NCBI GenBank assembly: GCA_945644815.1
Contig: CALZFA010000004.1
Span: 1-34,146, forward strand
DNA from: an uncultured Clostridia bacterium
Lineage (GTDB): Bacteria > Bacillota > Clostridia > Peptostreptococcales > Anaerovoracaceae
Length of the DNA: 34,146 bases
Direction of reading: 5' to 3'
Under the pieces are notes generated by a model. It saw only the letters and a list, made by a program, of their open reading frames with translations. It was not told the origin of the DNA and ran no database searches. Below are positions 17,903-26,706 of the stretch, piece by piece (positions within the stretch are counted from its first letter, which is position 1; each line of letters starts with the position of its first letter). The translations under genes and the position numbers were made by a program.

Positions 17903-19945
17903 TCATAGTATCCCCTGAAGCACCTGAATAGCAGCCAGCACCAGTCCAGCTATGGTCAACAGATTTATCAGCCTGTTGGTGCTGGTCTGATATAGCAGGT
18001 CCAGTTCTGATTCCAGAAGCTCCAGCAGATATTTTATCTTCTCTATTATAGGTTCAATCTGCTGGCTTGTCAGAAGAACTCTTTCCATTTCACCTATTTC
18101 GGCAATCTCCAGATTTTCCACTTTATTTAAAGTTGTGATAAGCTCTCCTCTGTAAGTCTTGATTTTACGAATTTCTGCTCTCAGCTTGCTGCTCTGACCT
18201 CCCGTGTAGTAATCAGCCTGCCTTCTCAGTATTCTGTTACATATGGTCTTGATAACCATAACAAGTTCTGCAGAAAACAGCACTCCGTGGTTTACACCGG
18301 CCACATTGCTGTTCATTTCAAAATATGGGTTCATATCGCCGTAATAATTGTGATCGTAATCCATGCGGTCCGCCCTGTAGTTAACCGCATCACTGCTGTC
18401 AAACAGGTTAAAGAATACCGTGTTTGCGCCAAAGGAGATCAGTCTGATGAAGTCTCTGCTCCCCCATAGGTTACATAGCCGCTCGTCAGCTAATTCCTCA
18501 GGCACATGGCGCCATCCCTCATCTCCTGTCATGAGTCCGTATATCAGCTTTTTCTCTTTTCTTAAAACCTCATCAACGCTCTCATACTTTCCCAGCCTTT
18601 TAATCTCTACAAGATATGTTTCGGTCACATCCGTAATTTTCCGCCCCAGACAGCTGCTGACTTCATTAAAAATTTCTCTCACCGAAAGCTGTCGTCCGTC
18701 GGCGTTTTGCAGTACTGCTCCATTTCCCTGTACCTGACGGCAATACACAAAATCATCTGCATTGCCGTTCTTTACAGTAAGACATATGCACACCTGTACG
18801 GTGTCTGATTCAGGAAACACTGTCATAAAAACCGCGGAATCACGTATATCAAAATCCTTGCTTCTCTTTCCTGCCGAAGAAACAGTCTCCAGACGGAACT
18901 TAAAATCGTAGTTGTTTATGAGGATACGGAAGCAGTTAAACGGCAGTCCTCCGCCGTGAAGGAAGTTTTCTCCCACCTTCAGGTCCCTGAAAAGCGGCTC
19001 ATCATCTGCCTTTGGCTCATCCATAAAAACCGCATCGGGGTACGCTTTTTTTATGGAATCCCGCAACTCCTTCTCATCGTCAGTACGCAGTCCTGTCTCC
19101 TCGTCAAAAATGCTGAAGCTGAAATGATAGCATATATTCCCGTCAATCAGCATGCTGCTTTTCCTTCTGAAAATATACATTGCGTCTCTGGCACCCTCAT
19201 ATTCCCCGGCCAGGTTGGCTTTTTCATCTTCTGCAATGCTGTGATGATTCTGATAATGATACCTTGACATGCGGAGAAGTTCCATTCCTTCCGCTTCAGC
19301 CATAGACACTATGCTGTCCTCCGCAAACATACGCACAGGAAGCACGCTATCTGCACCAAAAAGCCCGTCGAAGCGTTCCCTGTCTATTTTCTCGCTTTTG
19401 CGGCTCTCACCTTCCCAGCTTTCGCAGAAAAACCGGTCTTCCTCGCCCTCAGTGTATGTGGTCGTCATCACCAGGATTCCCTCAGGCTCCAGCAGATCAG
19501 CTATTTTTTTCATCATATCTGCAGCCATATTGCATGTGATATGCTGAAGCACATGGCTGGAAATCACTGCGCTGTATTTTTTATCTTGCGGCAGTGAGGA
19601 GGCATCTCCGTTAATTACAGTAATCGGTATATTTACTGACTGTGACACTCTGTGTCCTTCATTTTCAGCCGCAGAAAACCGATTCGCATCAGGCTCCGCA
19701 GCTGTTATTTCATCCGCTACCATCGACTCTTCGCTGAAAAGCCTCCCCATGCCGCAGCCCAGGTCCAGCACACTGAAAGGAATGCCCTTTCCTGATGAAT
19801 TTCTCTTTTCCTTAAATGCTCGCAGTTCTTCACGCGCCTGCTCCAGCACACGTGCTTCACTCTCTGCCCAGTATTCTCCGTCAAATTCCTTTTCTATGAG
19901 TTGACAGGTCAGCCTGTCGTCCTTGTCCGGGTATGTATATGACAT
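17903..19945 (-). CDS. Class I SAM-dependent methyltransferase fused to a large uncharacterised region with coiled coil and C-terminal TM
   Basis: VLDLGCGMGRLF SAM motif, AAEPDANRF, VISSHVLQHI; C-terminus has long charged helices then INLLTIAGLVLAAIQVLQGIL. Start 19945 has SD AAAGGAAATGAG (ORF track start 19984). Confidence 0.82.
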   Translation of the reverse strand: MSYTYPDKDDRLTCQLIEKEFDGEYWAESEARVLEQAREELRAFKEKRNSSGKGIPFSVLDLGCGMGRLFSEESMVADEITAAEPDANRFSAAENEGHRVSQSVNIPITVINGDASSLPQDKKYSAVISSHVLQHITCNMAADMMKKIADLLEPEGILVMTTTYTEGEEDRFFCESWEGESRKSEKIDRERFDGLFGADSVLPVRMFAEDSIVSMAEAEGMELLRMSRYHYQNHHSIAEDEKANLAGEYEGARDAMYIFRRKSSMLIDGNICYHFSFSIFDEETGLRTDDEKELRDSIKKAYPDAVFMDEPKADDEPLFRDLKVGENFLHGGGLPFNCFRILINNYDFKFRLETVSSAGKRSKDFDIRDSAVFMTVFPESDTVQVCICLTVKNGNADDFVYCRQVQGNGAVLQNADGRQLSVREIFNEVSSCLGRKITDVTETYLVEIKRLGKYESVDEVLRKEKKLIYGLMTGDEGWRHVPEELADERLCNLWGSRDFIRLISFGANTVFFNLFDSSDAVNYRADRMDYDHNYYGDMNPYFEMNSNVAGVNHGVLFSAELVMVIKTICNRILRRQADYYTGGQSSKLRAEIRKIKTYRGELITTLNKVENLEIAEIGEMERVLLTSQQIEPIIEKIKYLLELLESELDLLYQTSTNRLINLLTIAGLVLAAIQVLQGIL

Positions 19946-19968
19946 CTCATTTCCTTTCATTTTAAACA

Positions 19969-19991
19969 AGACCCTGCATATCACAGGGTCT
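19969..19991 (-). terminator. Hairpin between glnS and the methyltransferase gene
   Basis: Perfect 8-bp inverted repeat AGACCCTG / CAGGGTCT; the following T tract is weak. Confidence 0.45.
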
Positions 19992-20001
19992 CACGAGTTT
20001 C

Positions 20002-21630
20002 CTATTTCCACGAGCTCTTAAGCCCTACGATTTCGTTAAATAAAAGATTGTCCTTGCTGAACAGCTTCGGCTCTGCTATGAAGTAGCCGTGTCTGAAGAA
20101 CTGAAATCTTTCTCCCGCCTTTGCTTCAGTTATCGACGGTTCAGCATAGCAGGTGATTTCCCTCATGGTCTCAGGGTTCATAGTCTTCTCGCCATTCTCA
20201 TTCTCCAGCATAAGGTAATCAAACTGGCGGATCTTCACCGGCACTGCCGTTGCTGCATCCACAAAGTGAATAGTGCCCTTTACCTTGCGGCCATCAAATC
20301 CTGAGCCCGACTTGGTTTCAGGGTCATAGGTGCAGTGAAGTTCTTTAATTGAGCCGTCCTCGTTCTTCACAACATCATTGCAGGTGATGAAATATGCACC
20401 CTTGAATCTTACCTCATTGCCCGGAAAGAGTCTGAAATACTTCTTTGCAGGCACCTCCATAAAGTCAGCTCCATCAACCCAAAGCTCTCTTGAGAAAGGT
20501 ATCTGACGCGTTCCCATCTCAGGAACCTGCGGGTTGTTTTCTACCTCACAGAGCTCGCTCTGTCCTTCAGGATAGTTGGTTATGATCACCTTAACCGGAT
20601 CGAATACCACGTTTCTGGTTTCAACCTTTTCCTTAAGGTCATCTCTTACGCAGTGCTCCAGCAGAGAAATGTCCACTGTACTGTTGGCCTTTGATACGCC
20701 GATTTTTTCACAGAAATCTCTCACTGCCTCAGGAGTGTACCCCCTGCGGCGGATGCCTGCAATGGTAGGCATTCTCGGGTCATCCCAGCCGTCAACCGCA
20801 CCATCGTCCACGAGCGCCTTCAGATATCTCTTAGACATTACCGTGTTGGTAAGGTTGAGTCTGGCGAATTCAATCTGCTGCGGAGGCTCAGGCCACCAGC
20901 CCACTTCTCTCAATACCCAGTCGTATAAAGGCCTGTGGTCCTCAAACTCCAGAGTGCAGATGGAATGTGTAATACCTTCAATGGCGTCTTCTATAGGATG
21001 AGCAAAATCATACATCGGATAAATGCACCACTTGTCACCGGTATTGTGATGAGACGCATGAGCTATACGATAGATAATAGGATCCCTCATATTGATGTTA
21101 GGCGATGCCATATCTATCTTGGCACGGAGAACCTTTTCTCCGTCGGCATACCTGCCCGCCTTCATTTCCCCAAAAAGTGTGAGATTTTCCTCAACGCTCC
21201 TGTTTCTGTAAGGGCTTTCCTTACCGGGTTCTTTAAGAGTACCTCTGTATTCTTTAATCTGCTCCGGTGTCAGATCGCACACATATGCCTTTCCTTTTTT
21301 AATGAGCTCGACAGCAGCCTCATACATTTTGTCAAAATAATCTGAGGCCCAGAGTCGCTTGTCCCATTGAAATCCCAGCCACTTTACATCTTCTTCGATG
21401 GAACTTACATATTCCACATCCTCCTTGACAGGATTGGTATCGTCATATCTCAAATTACACTTTCCGCCGTATTTTGCCGCTGTTGAAAAGTTGAGGCATA
21501 TGGACTTGGCATGTCCGATATGCAGGTATCCGTTGGGCTCCGGCGGGAAACGAGTGTAAACCTTATCTCCGTATTTCTGGTTTTCCAGATCTTTTTCGAT
21601 GATGCCGTGAATGAAATTGGTCTCTGCCAT
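20002..21630 (-). CDS. glnS: Glutaminyl-tRNA synthetase
   Basis: [48 protein letters not shown]; class I synthetase motifs with GlnRS order. Confidence 0.95.
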   Translation of the reverse strand: MAETNFIHGIIEKDLENQKYGDKVYTRFPPEPNGYLHIGHAKSICLNFSTAAKYGGKCNLRYDDTNPVKEDVEYVSSIEEDVKWLGFQWDKRLWASDYFDKMYEAAVELIKKGKAYVCDLTPEQIKEYRGTLKEPGKESPYRNRSVEENLTLFGEMKAGRYADGEKVLRAKIDMASPNINMRDPIIYRIAHASHHNTGDKWCIYPMYDFAHPIEDAIEGITHSICTLEFEDHRPLYDWVLREVGWWPEPPQQIEFARLNLTNTVMSKRYLKALVDDGAVDGWDDPRMPTIAGIRRRGYTPEAVRDFCEKIGVSKANSTVDISLLEHCVRDDLKEKVETRNVVFDPVKVIITNYPEGQSELCEVENNPQVPEMGTRQIPFSRELWVDGADFMEVPAKKYFRLFPGNEVRFKGAYFITCNDVVKNEDGSIKELHCTYDPETKSGSGFDGRKVKGTIHFVDAATAVPVKIRQFDYLMLENENGEKTMNPETMREITCYAEPSITEAKAGERFQFFRHGYFIAEPKLFSKDNLLFNEIVGLKSSWK

Positions 21631-21681
21631 TACATTTTCCTCCGAGTATACTATTAAGCAATCTTAAACCTTATTTTAACA

Positions 21682-22392
21682 CTATTTTTCAATACTATCA
21701 AGAAATTTAGGACCTTTAAGACGGCATATTTTATCCTGACAGTTTTTGCATTTCAAAACAGCATTTGAACCTTCCCAGAACCTTTCCGGATGTTTGATTA
21801 TGGTTATTTCCCATCTTATAACCAGCACCAGACTGGTAAAGAAAAGGCTCCATGTGAAGAAGTTTCTTATAAATAACATCGGTGTAAACATCATGAAATA
21901 TCCCCAGTTAAAAATTCGGCAGTTGACGCAGCATTTGTTCTTTATAATGAATGACTGGAAAGGGCACCAGATTACGACGCATATCAGGTCGCACATGTAA
22001 TAGAAGGTTGAAAGGAGCAAGAGTTCCCGCGGGCCTATTATTTCAGCCACATACAGTATTCCGAAAACAGCATTGAAACTGAGCCACACTAAAAGCACCT
22101 TCATGGCAGCCAGATTATTCTTCTGTACATACTCATACATCTTCAGCCGGTCATAATCCTGTTCCTGGGTGAAATGCACCGCAAAGCCTTTTTTGCTTCC
22201 CATGGTGATTCTTTTGTTTTCCGGAAAAAGCTGCATGGTCATGCTTATCATAAATATTGCCCATACGGCATATATCCAAGGTTTTTCCATATATTCAGGT
22301 CTGAAAATATACACCGCTAGTACAATCACAAAGATTATGCATCGAAAAACCAGCTTTCCCACATACTCTTTAAACATATCTATTTTTTTCAT
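21682..22392 (-). CDS. Uncharacterised integral membrane protein with paired-cysteine motifs
   Basis: Several TM segments, KNKCCVNCRIFNWGYFMMFTPMLF and CKNCQDKICRL; start ATG 22392 directly after ybaK stop (ORF track start 22425). Confidence 0.75.
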   Translation of the reverse strand: MKKIDMFKEYVGKLVFRCIIFVIVLAVYIFRPEYMEKPWIYAVWAIFMISMTMQLFPENKRITMGSKKGFAVHFTQEQDYDRLKMYEYVQKNNLAAMKVLLVWLSFNAVFGILYVAEIIGPRELLLLSTFYYMCDLICVVIWCPFQSFIIKNKCCVNCRIFNWGYFMMFTPMLFIRNFFTWSLFFTSLVLVIRWEITIIKHPERFWEGSNAVLKCKNCQDKICRLKGPKFLDSIEK

Positions 22393-22393
22393 T

Positions 22394-22873
22394 TTAAACC
22401 CGGTCCTCCTTAGTGATATCCTCAAGTTTATACTCTATTACCCTGCCTAGATCTTCTATGTCCAGCTCAATCTGAAAGCCTATGCGCCCTCCGCTGAAAA
22501 AAATTGTATCGTAATCTGCCGCCGTATAATGCACCGTGGTCTTAAAAAATTTTTTCATTCCGATGGGCGAACATCCGCCGTGTATATATCCGGTGAGAGG
22601 TAACAGATCTTTTGATTTTATCATTTCGACAGACTTCTCGCCCACTGCTTTGGCCGCTTTTTTAAGGTCAAGCTCCGAGGCGACGGGAACCATAAAAACA
22701 TAGTGTTCCCCTGTCTTCCCCACGGTAACCAGGGTTTTGAAGCACCGGTCGGGGTCCTGTCCGAGAACCTCAGCCACTTCAGTTCCGCTTATGGCATCGG
22801 TGTCCGTATATGTATGCTCTTTATACTGTATTTTCAGTGCGTCAAGTCTGCGCATGGCATTGGTCTTTATCAT
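22394..22873 (-). CDS. ybaK: YbaK/EbsC-type Cys-tRNA(Pro) deacylase
   Basis: RCFKTLVTVGKTGEHYVFMVPVASELDLKKAAKAVGEKSVEMI, GYIHGGCSPIGMKKFF. Confidence 0.9.
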   Translation of the reverse strand: MIKTNAMRRLDALKIQYKEHTYTDTDAISGTEVAEVLGQDPDRCFKTLVTVGKTGEHYVFMVPVASELDLKKAAKAVGEKSVEMIKSKDLLPLTGYIHGGCSPIGMKKFFKTTVHYTAADYDTIFFSGGRIGFQIELDIEDLGRVIEYKLEDITKEDRV

Positions 22874-22876
22874 AGT

Positions 22877-23395
22877 TTATTTTTCACCTTCCCCACTGCC
22901 GGACAATGCTTCCTGCAGATAAATTTTTCTCACATAAAGCTGACAGGCAAAAGCATTGCAGGCATTCCACAGAAGCTCTCTGGGATCTCCTGCGTTCTGC
23001 CCTTTTTTCATTGATGTACGGTTAAATGCACAAAAAACGGCCTCCTCCACATAGTCGCAGAACAGGTTGTACGCTTCCCGTCGCTCGGAATGACCCAGCG
23101 ACAACCTTATGAGATATGCGATTTCCTCAATAGTATACACCGGCTTGAGAATAGCAATTACAAACAGAGAAGCAATGGCCAGCCTGTCGTATCTGCGACT
23201 CACCGGGGACGGGAGAAAACGCAGCTTCACATAATTATTTACCATAGTCCTGGTTATAACCTGCCTGCCGTCATGACTCAGGAAAGGTCCCAGCCATTCA
23301 TTCACCAGCAAAAGCACCTGGTCCAGATACTGTGGCACGGAAGGCAGTTCCTCCCACCTTGGCATTCTTAATTCGCCCGCTTCCTTAGTCTTCAT
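22877..23395 (-). CDS. DUF1836-family protein
   Basis: TRTMVNNYVKLRFLPSPVSRRYDRLAIASLFVIAILKPVYTIEEIAYLIRL fits DUF1836; SD AAGGAGG before ATG 23395 (ORF track start 23437). Confidence 0.8.
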   Translation of the reverse strand: MKTKEAGELRMPRWEELPSVPQYLDQVLLLVNEWLGPFLSHDGRQVITRTMVNNYVKLRFLPSPVSRRYDRLAIASLFVIAILKPVYTIEEIAYLIRLSLGHSERREAYNLFCDYVEEAVFCAFNRTSMKKGQNAGDPRELLWNACNAFACQLYVRKIYLQEALSGSGEGEK

Positions 23396-23427
23396 CTGTT
23401 GTTTCCTCCTTGATAATATGCATAACA

Positions 23428-23456
23428 AAAATACCACAGCATCAGCAGGTTGTCAA
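23428..23456 (-). promoter_or_regulatory. Promoter for the DUF1836/ybaK/membrane-protein operon
   Basis: Minus strand TTGACA-N17-TATTTT; the -35 lies in the palindrome TGTCAA-TCG-TTGACA. Confidence 0.55.
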
Positions 23457-23459
23457 TCG

Positions 23460-23488
23460 TTGACAGGGTTATAATAACGTTATATCAT
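23460..23488 (+). promoter_or_regulatory. Divergent plus-strand promoter with no downstream ORF
   Basis: TTGACA-N17-TATCAT. Confidence 0.4.
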
Positions 23489-23552
23489 AGTTTCTATAAC
23501 TATATAAAGTGTTTGTTAAAACTCAAATTCTTAAGAAATAAGGAGATAAAAT

Positions 23553-23597
23553 AAAGAAAACGCTCTCCCGGTAATTTTCCGGGCGAGCGCCTTTTTT
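23553..23597. terminator. Bidirectional intrinsic terminator
   Basis: CGCTCTCCCGG-taatttt-CCGGGCGAGCG stem with CCTTTTTT on plus and TTTTCTTTATTTT on minus. Confidence 0.75.
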
Positions 23598-23611
23598 GCT
23601 GTTCTTTATTG

Positions 23612-24598
23612 TTACAGTTCTCCGTCACGCATACCATATCCGCCGATTTTTACCATATTTCCTGCCGCTTTCTTTTCCTTGACTTTAGAGACAATTGTAG
23701 GGATTGCTCCGATCAGGACAAAAACGTACAACATCATCAGATTGGTTAAGTAGCTTGATAAATCTATAATTCCTTCTGAAATGGCTGTAAAAACCATTCT
23801 GTAACATTCAAAGAATGTGTATCCTACTTCTGCTCCGCCTGCGTCTCTGTACAGGATAATGGCCCAATCAAGACGGTCTCCGAAATATGTCATAAACAGC
23901 ATTATAATGGATGTGATCACGATTCCTTTTTTGGTGAGTTTCCCGCCAAGTATTTCATATCCCTTCAAAGCAGCAACAGCCATAAGCACTCCGGACAGAG
24001 CTGCAATATATCCAAGCTGGCTGAGAAGCAGGATACATGCAGCGCCGATCAGCGAACCCAACAGTGCTCCTACAATACCGCCCACTAAATTTTCTTTCTT
24101 CTGAGCGTGCTGCTGTGCCGCCATGGAAATGTTACTGCGCATTTGGGCCTCGCAGTCTGCGCACAGATGCCAGCAACCTGAACCTACAATATATGCCGAT
24201 ACCTGGCCCGTTTGTCCGCAGTAACCACAGCACGGAACAAAAGCATTGTTACGCAAAAATGCAGACATGGCAGAAAGACTGTCAGCCACTGCTTGTTCCA
24301 ACTTTTCAAGGTTTGTCTGATTCTTCAGATAAATAATGATATTATTGTTTTTTTGAACGAGCCTTGTAATCGGCTTGTTTTCTTTGACAAATGTTTTGAT
24401 TGTATCCTTATTCAAAATCGCACCATCAGTACTCTTTGCAGAGGTATGTATGGTAAGCATATTGGGATATGATGCGTTTTCCGCATATATAATTATATCA
24501 TATCCATCTTTCTGACCGTATAATACATTGTTTGCTTCATCGTATCGCAGTCCAACTGCCGCAGCCAGTGCCGCATAGTTGTCGCTTCTCTTGCTCAT
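23612..24598 (-). CDS. Uncharacterised membrane protein with zinc-ribbon-like cysteines
   Basis: CCGYC...CADC motif then several TM segments; SD AAGGAGA upstream of ATG. Confidence 0.75.
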   Translation of the reverse strand: MSKRSDNYAALAAAVGLRYDEANNVLYGQKDGYDIIIYAENASYPNMLTIHTSAKSTDGAILNKDTIKTFVKENKPITRLVQKNNNIIIYLKNQTNLEKLEQAVADSLSAMSAFLRNNAFVPCCGYCGQTGQVSAYIVGSGCWHLCADCEAQMRSNISMAAQQHAQKKENLVGGIVGALLGSLIGAACILLLSQLGYIAALSGVLMAVAALKGYEILGGKLTKKGIVITSIIMLFMTYFGDRLDWAIILYRDAGGAEVGYTFFECYRMVFTAISEGIIDLSSYLTNLMMLYVFVLIGAIPTIVSKVKEKKAAGNMVKIGGYGMRDGEL

Positions 24599-24711
24599 AA
24601 ACTTGATTATCTCCTTTTTTCTGTAATTAAAAAAGAAAGTACCTTTCTGTGTTCAATCATACTATATTCTCTATATTCTTTGCAACCATTTTTTCCCTTG
24701 AGCTGATAAAA

Positions 24712-25233
24712 CTATATCCCCGGGATACCTCTGCATCCTTCATGCATCAGCAAACGTCTTTTAAGCTCTATGCCACCTGCATATCCTGTCAGACTGCCGT
24801 CTGCACCAATAACGCGATGGCAGGGGATAATTATGGAAATAGGGTTATGACCCACAGCTCCGCCTATGGCCTGTGCTGACATTTTGTCTCTGCCAAGGTT
24901 CAGTGCTGCCTTGGCCGCCAGCTTCCCGTAGGTTGTTACCTCTCCATACGGTATTTCACACAGAAGTCTCCATACTTCCTGCCTGAAGGCACTGCCCTCG
25001 GGTGCTAAGGGGAGTTCATCGGGACAAGGCTTTTCACCGTGAAAATATCTGTCAAGCCATTCCCTTGCAGCATCAAAGATTGCAAGGTCATTTTTTTCTA
25101 TATGTTCATGGTCCCCGGTTCCTCCATAATATTTCTGTCCTTCAAACCATACGCCCGTGATCTTCTCACATGCGACATCGGATGCCAGTGTCATCCCTCC
25201 CAAAGGAGAAATATATTCGGTTACATAGTACAT
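24712..25233 (-). CDS. ogt: Methylated-DNA-[protein]-cysteine S-methyltransferase
   Basis: IPYGEVTTYGKLA, IIIPCHRVIGADGSLTGYAGG active-site block. Confidence 0.95.
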   Translation of the reverse strand: MYYVTEYISPLGGMTLASDVACEKITGVWFEGQKYYGGTGDHEHIEKNDLAIFDAAREWLDRYFHGEKPCPDELPLAPEGSAFRQEVWRLLCEIPYGEVTTYGKLAAKAALNLGRDKMSAQAIGGAVGHNPISIIIPCHRVIGADGSLTGYAGGIELKRRLLMHEGCRGIPGI

Positions 25234-25256
25234 AGCTTTTTCTCCTCATACAGGAA

Positions 25257-25282
25257 TGCCGCTCCCAAAGCCGGAAGCGGCA
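25257..25282 (-). terminator. Hairpin downstream of thiolase gene
   Basis: TGCCGCT / AGCGGCA perfect 7-bp arms; no strong T tract. Confidence 0.4.
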
Positions 25283-25314
25283 TCAAATCATATGTATTAA
25301 TTGTTCCTTGCTGA

Positions 25315-26493
25315 TTATCTTTCAACGATAAGAGCTGTTCCCATACCGCCGCCGATGCAAAGAGTTGCAAGACCGTATTTGGAATCTCTCTTCATCATTT
25401 CGTAGATGAGAGTGATAAGAATTCTGCAGCCGGAAGCTCCGATTGGATGTCCGATTGCAATAGCTCCACCGTTTACGTTAGTCTTTTCAGGATCAAGGTT
25501 AAGATCCTTTCTTACTGCTAATGACTGAGCTGCAAATGCTTCGTTAGCTTCTACAAGGTCAATATCCTCAATGGTGAGGCCTGCCTTCGCAAGAGCCTTC
25601 TGAGAAGCAGGGATAGGTCCAACGCCCATGATTGAAGGGTCAACACCTGCGGAAGCATAGGACTTGATTGTGCAAAGAGGCTTGATTCCTAACTCATCAG
25701 CCTTTTCCTTTGACATTACCACTACAGCAGCACCGGCATCATTGATACCTGAAGCGTTTGCAGCAGTTACGATACCATCCTTCTTGAATGCAGGCTTCAG
25801 CTTTGCAACCTTTTCCATAGTCGTTCCGAACTTAGGGAATTCATCTGTATCGAAGATGATAGGATCGCCTTTCTTCTGAGGGATTTCTACAGGAACGATT
25901 TCATCCTTGAATTTGCCTGCCTTGATAGCAGCTTCTGCTCTGTTCTGAGAAATTACTGAGAACTCATCAAGCTCTTCTCTGGTAATTCCCCACTGTTCTG
26001 CAACGTTTTCTGCTGTGATACCCATGTGGTATCCGTTGAATGCGTCCCAAAGACCGTCGTTAACCATCATATCTACCATCTGGGTGTTATTCATTCTTGC
26101 TCCCCATCTTGCTGTAGGCATTGCATATGCTGTAGCTGACATGTTTTCAGCACCGCCTGCTACAATAACATCAGCGTCTCCCGCTTTGATTATCTGAGCT
26201 GCAAGCTCAACAGCTCTTAAGCCTGAACCGCAAACCTTGTTGATAGTCATAGCCGGTGTCTCAATAGGAAGACCTGCATCTAATGTCATCTGTCTTGCAA
26301 CGTTTTGTCCCAATGCGCCCTGAAGAACAGCACCCATGATTACTTCATCAACCATTTCAGGCTTGATTCCTGCTCTTTCAACTGCGCCCTTAATTGCGAT
26401 TGCTCCCAGCTTTCTTGTCGGCACACCTTTCAGCGAACCTCCAAAGCTTCCGATTGGTGTTCTTGCTGCACTTACAATTACAACTTCTCTCAT
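25315..26493 (-). CDS. Acetyl-CoA C-acetyltransferase (thiolase)
   Basis: [48 protein letters not shown]. Confidence 0.95.
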   Translation of the reverse strand: MREVVIVSAARTPIGSFGGSLKGVPTRKLGAIAIKGAVERAGIKPEMVDEVIMGAVLQGALGQNVARQMTLDAGLPIETPAMTINKVCGSGLRAVELAAQIIKAGDADVIVAGGAENMSATAYAMPTARWGARMNNTQMVDMMVNDGLWDAFNGYHMGITAENVAEQWGITREELDEFSVISQNRAEAAIKAGKFKDEIVPVEIPQKKGDPIIFDTDEFPKFGTTMEKVAKLKPAFKKDGIVTAANASGINDAGAAVVVMSKEKADELGIKPLCTIKSYASAGVDPSIMGVGPIPASQKALAKAGLTIEDIDLVEANEAFAAQSLAVRKDLNLDPEKTNVNGGAIAIGHPIGASGCRILITLIYEMMKRDSKYGLATLCIGGGMGTALIVER

Positions 26494-26534
26494 TGTTATG
26501 TTTCCTCCTTAAAGAAAAAATGCTTTATGTTTCA

Positions 26535-26577
26535 AATGTTGTATACCATTTTTCCTTTGAATTCTGTATACAACATT
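26535..26577. promoter_or_regulatory. Candidate repressor operator upstream of thiolase
   Basis: Perfect 12-bp inverted repeat AATGTTGTATAC (26535-26546) / GTATACAACATT (26566-26577), GTATAC cores 25 bp apart. Confidence 0.6.
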
Positions 26578-26605
26578 ATTATACACCACAAAACCCAAAA
26601 AGCAA
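26578..26605 (-). promoter_or_regulatory. Thiolase promoter
   Basis: Minus strand TTGCTT-N16-TATAAT, immediately upstream of the inverted repeat. Confidence 0.5.
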
Positions 26606-26667
26606 GATATTATAGTTAAAAAAATAACAAAGTCTTGTTCTTTTTGGAGTACATCACTATATTACCA

Positions 26668-26697
26668 GTAAAACTGCCGGAGCGCAATACCTCCGGC
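26668..26697 (-). terminator. Intrinsic terminator of the DUF2156 gene
   Basis: GCCGGAG / CTCCGGC perfect 7-bp stem then AGTTTTAC on minus strand. Confidence 0.6.
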
Positions 26698-26706
26698 GAA
26701 AGTAGT

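Noticed and set aside
23601-25233. Integron/defence-island reading of the ogt and membrane-protein neighbourhood
   Set aside because: No integrase, repeats, toxin or nuclease motifs; ordinary gene spacing and terminators
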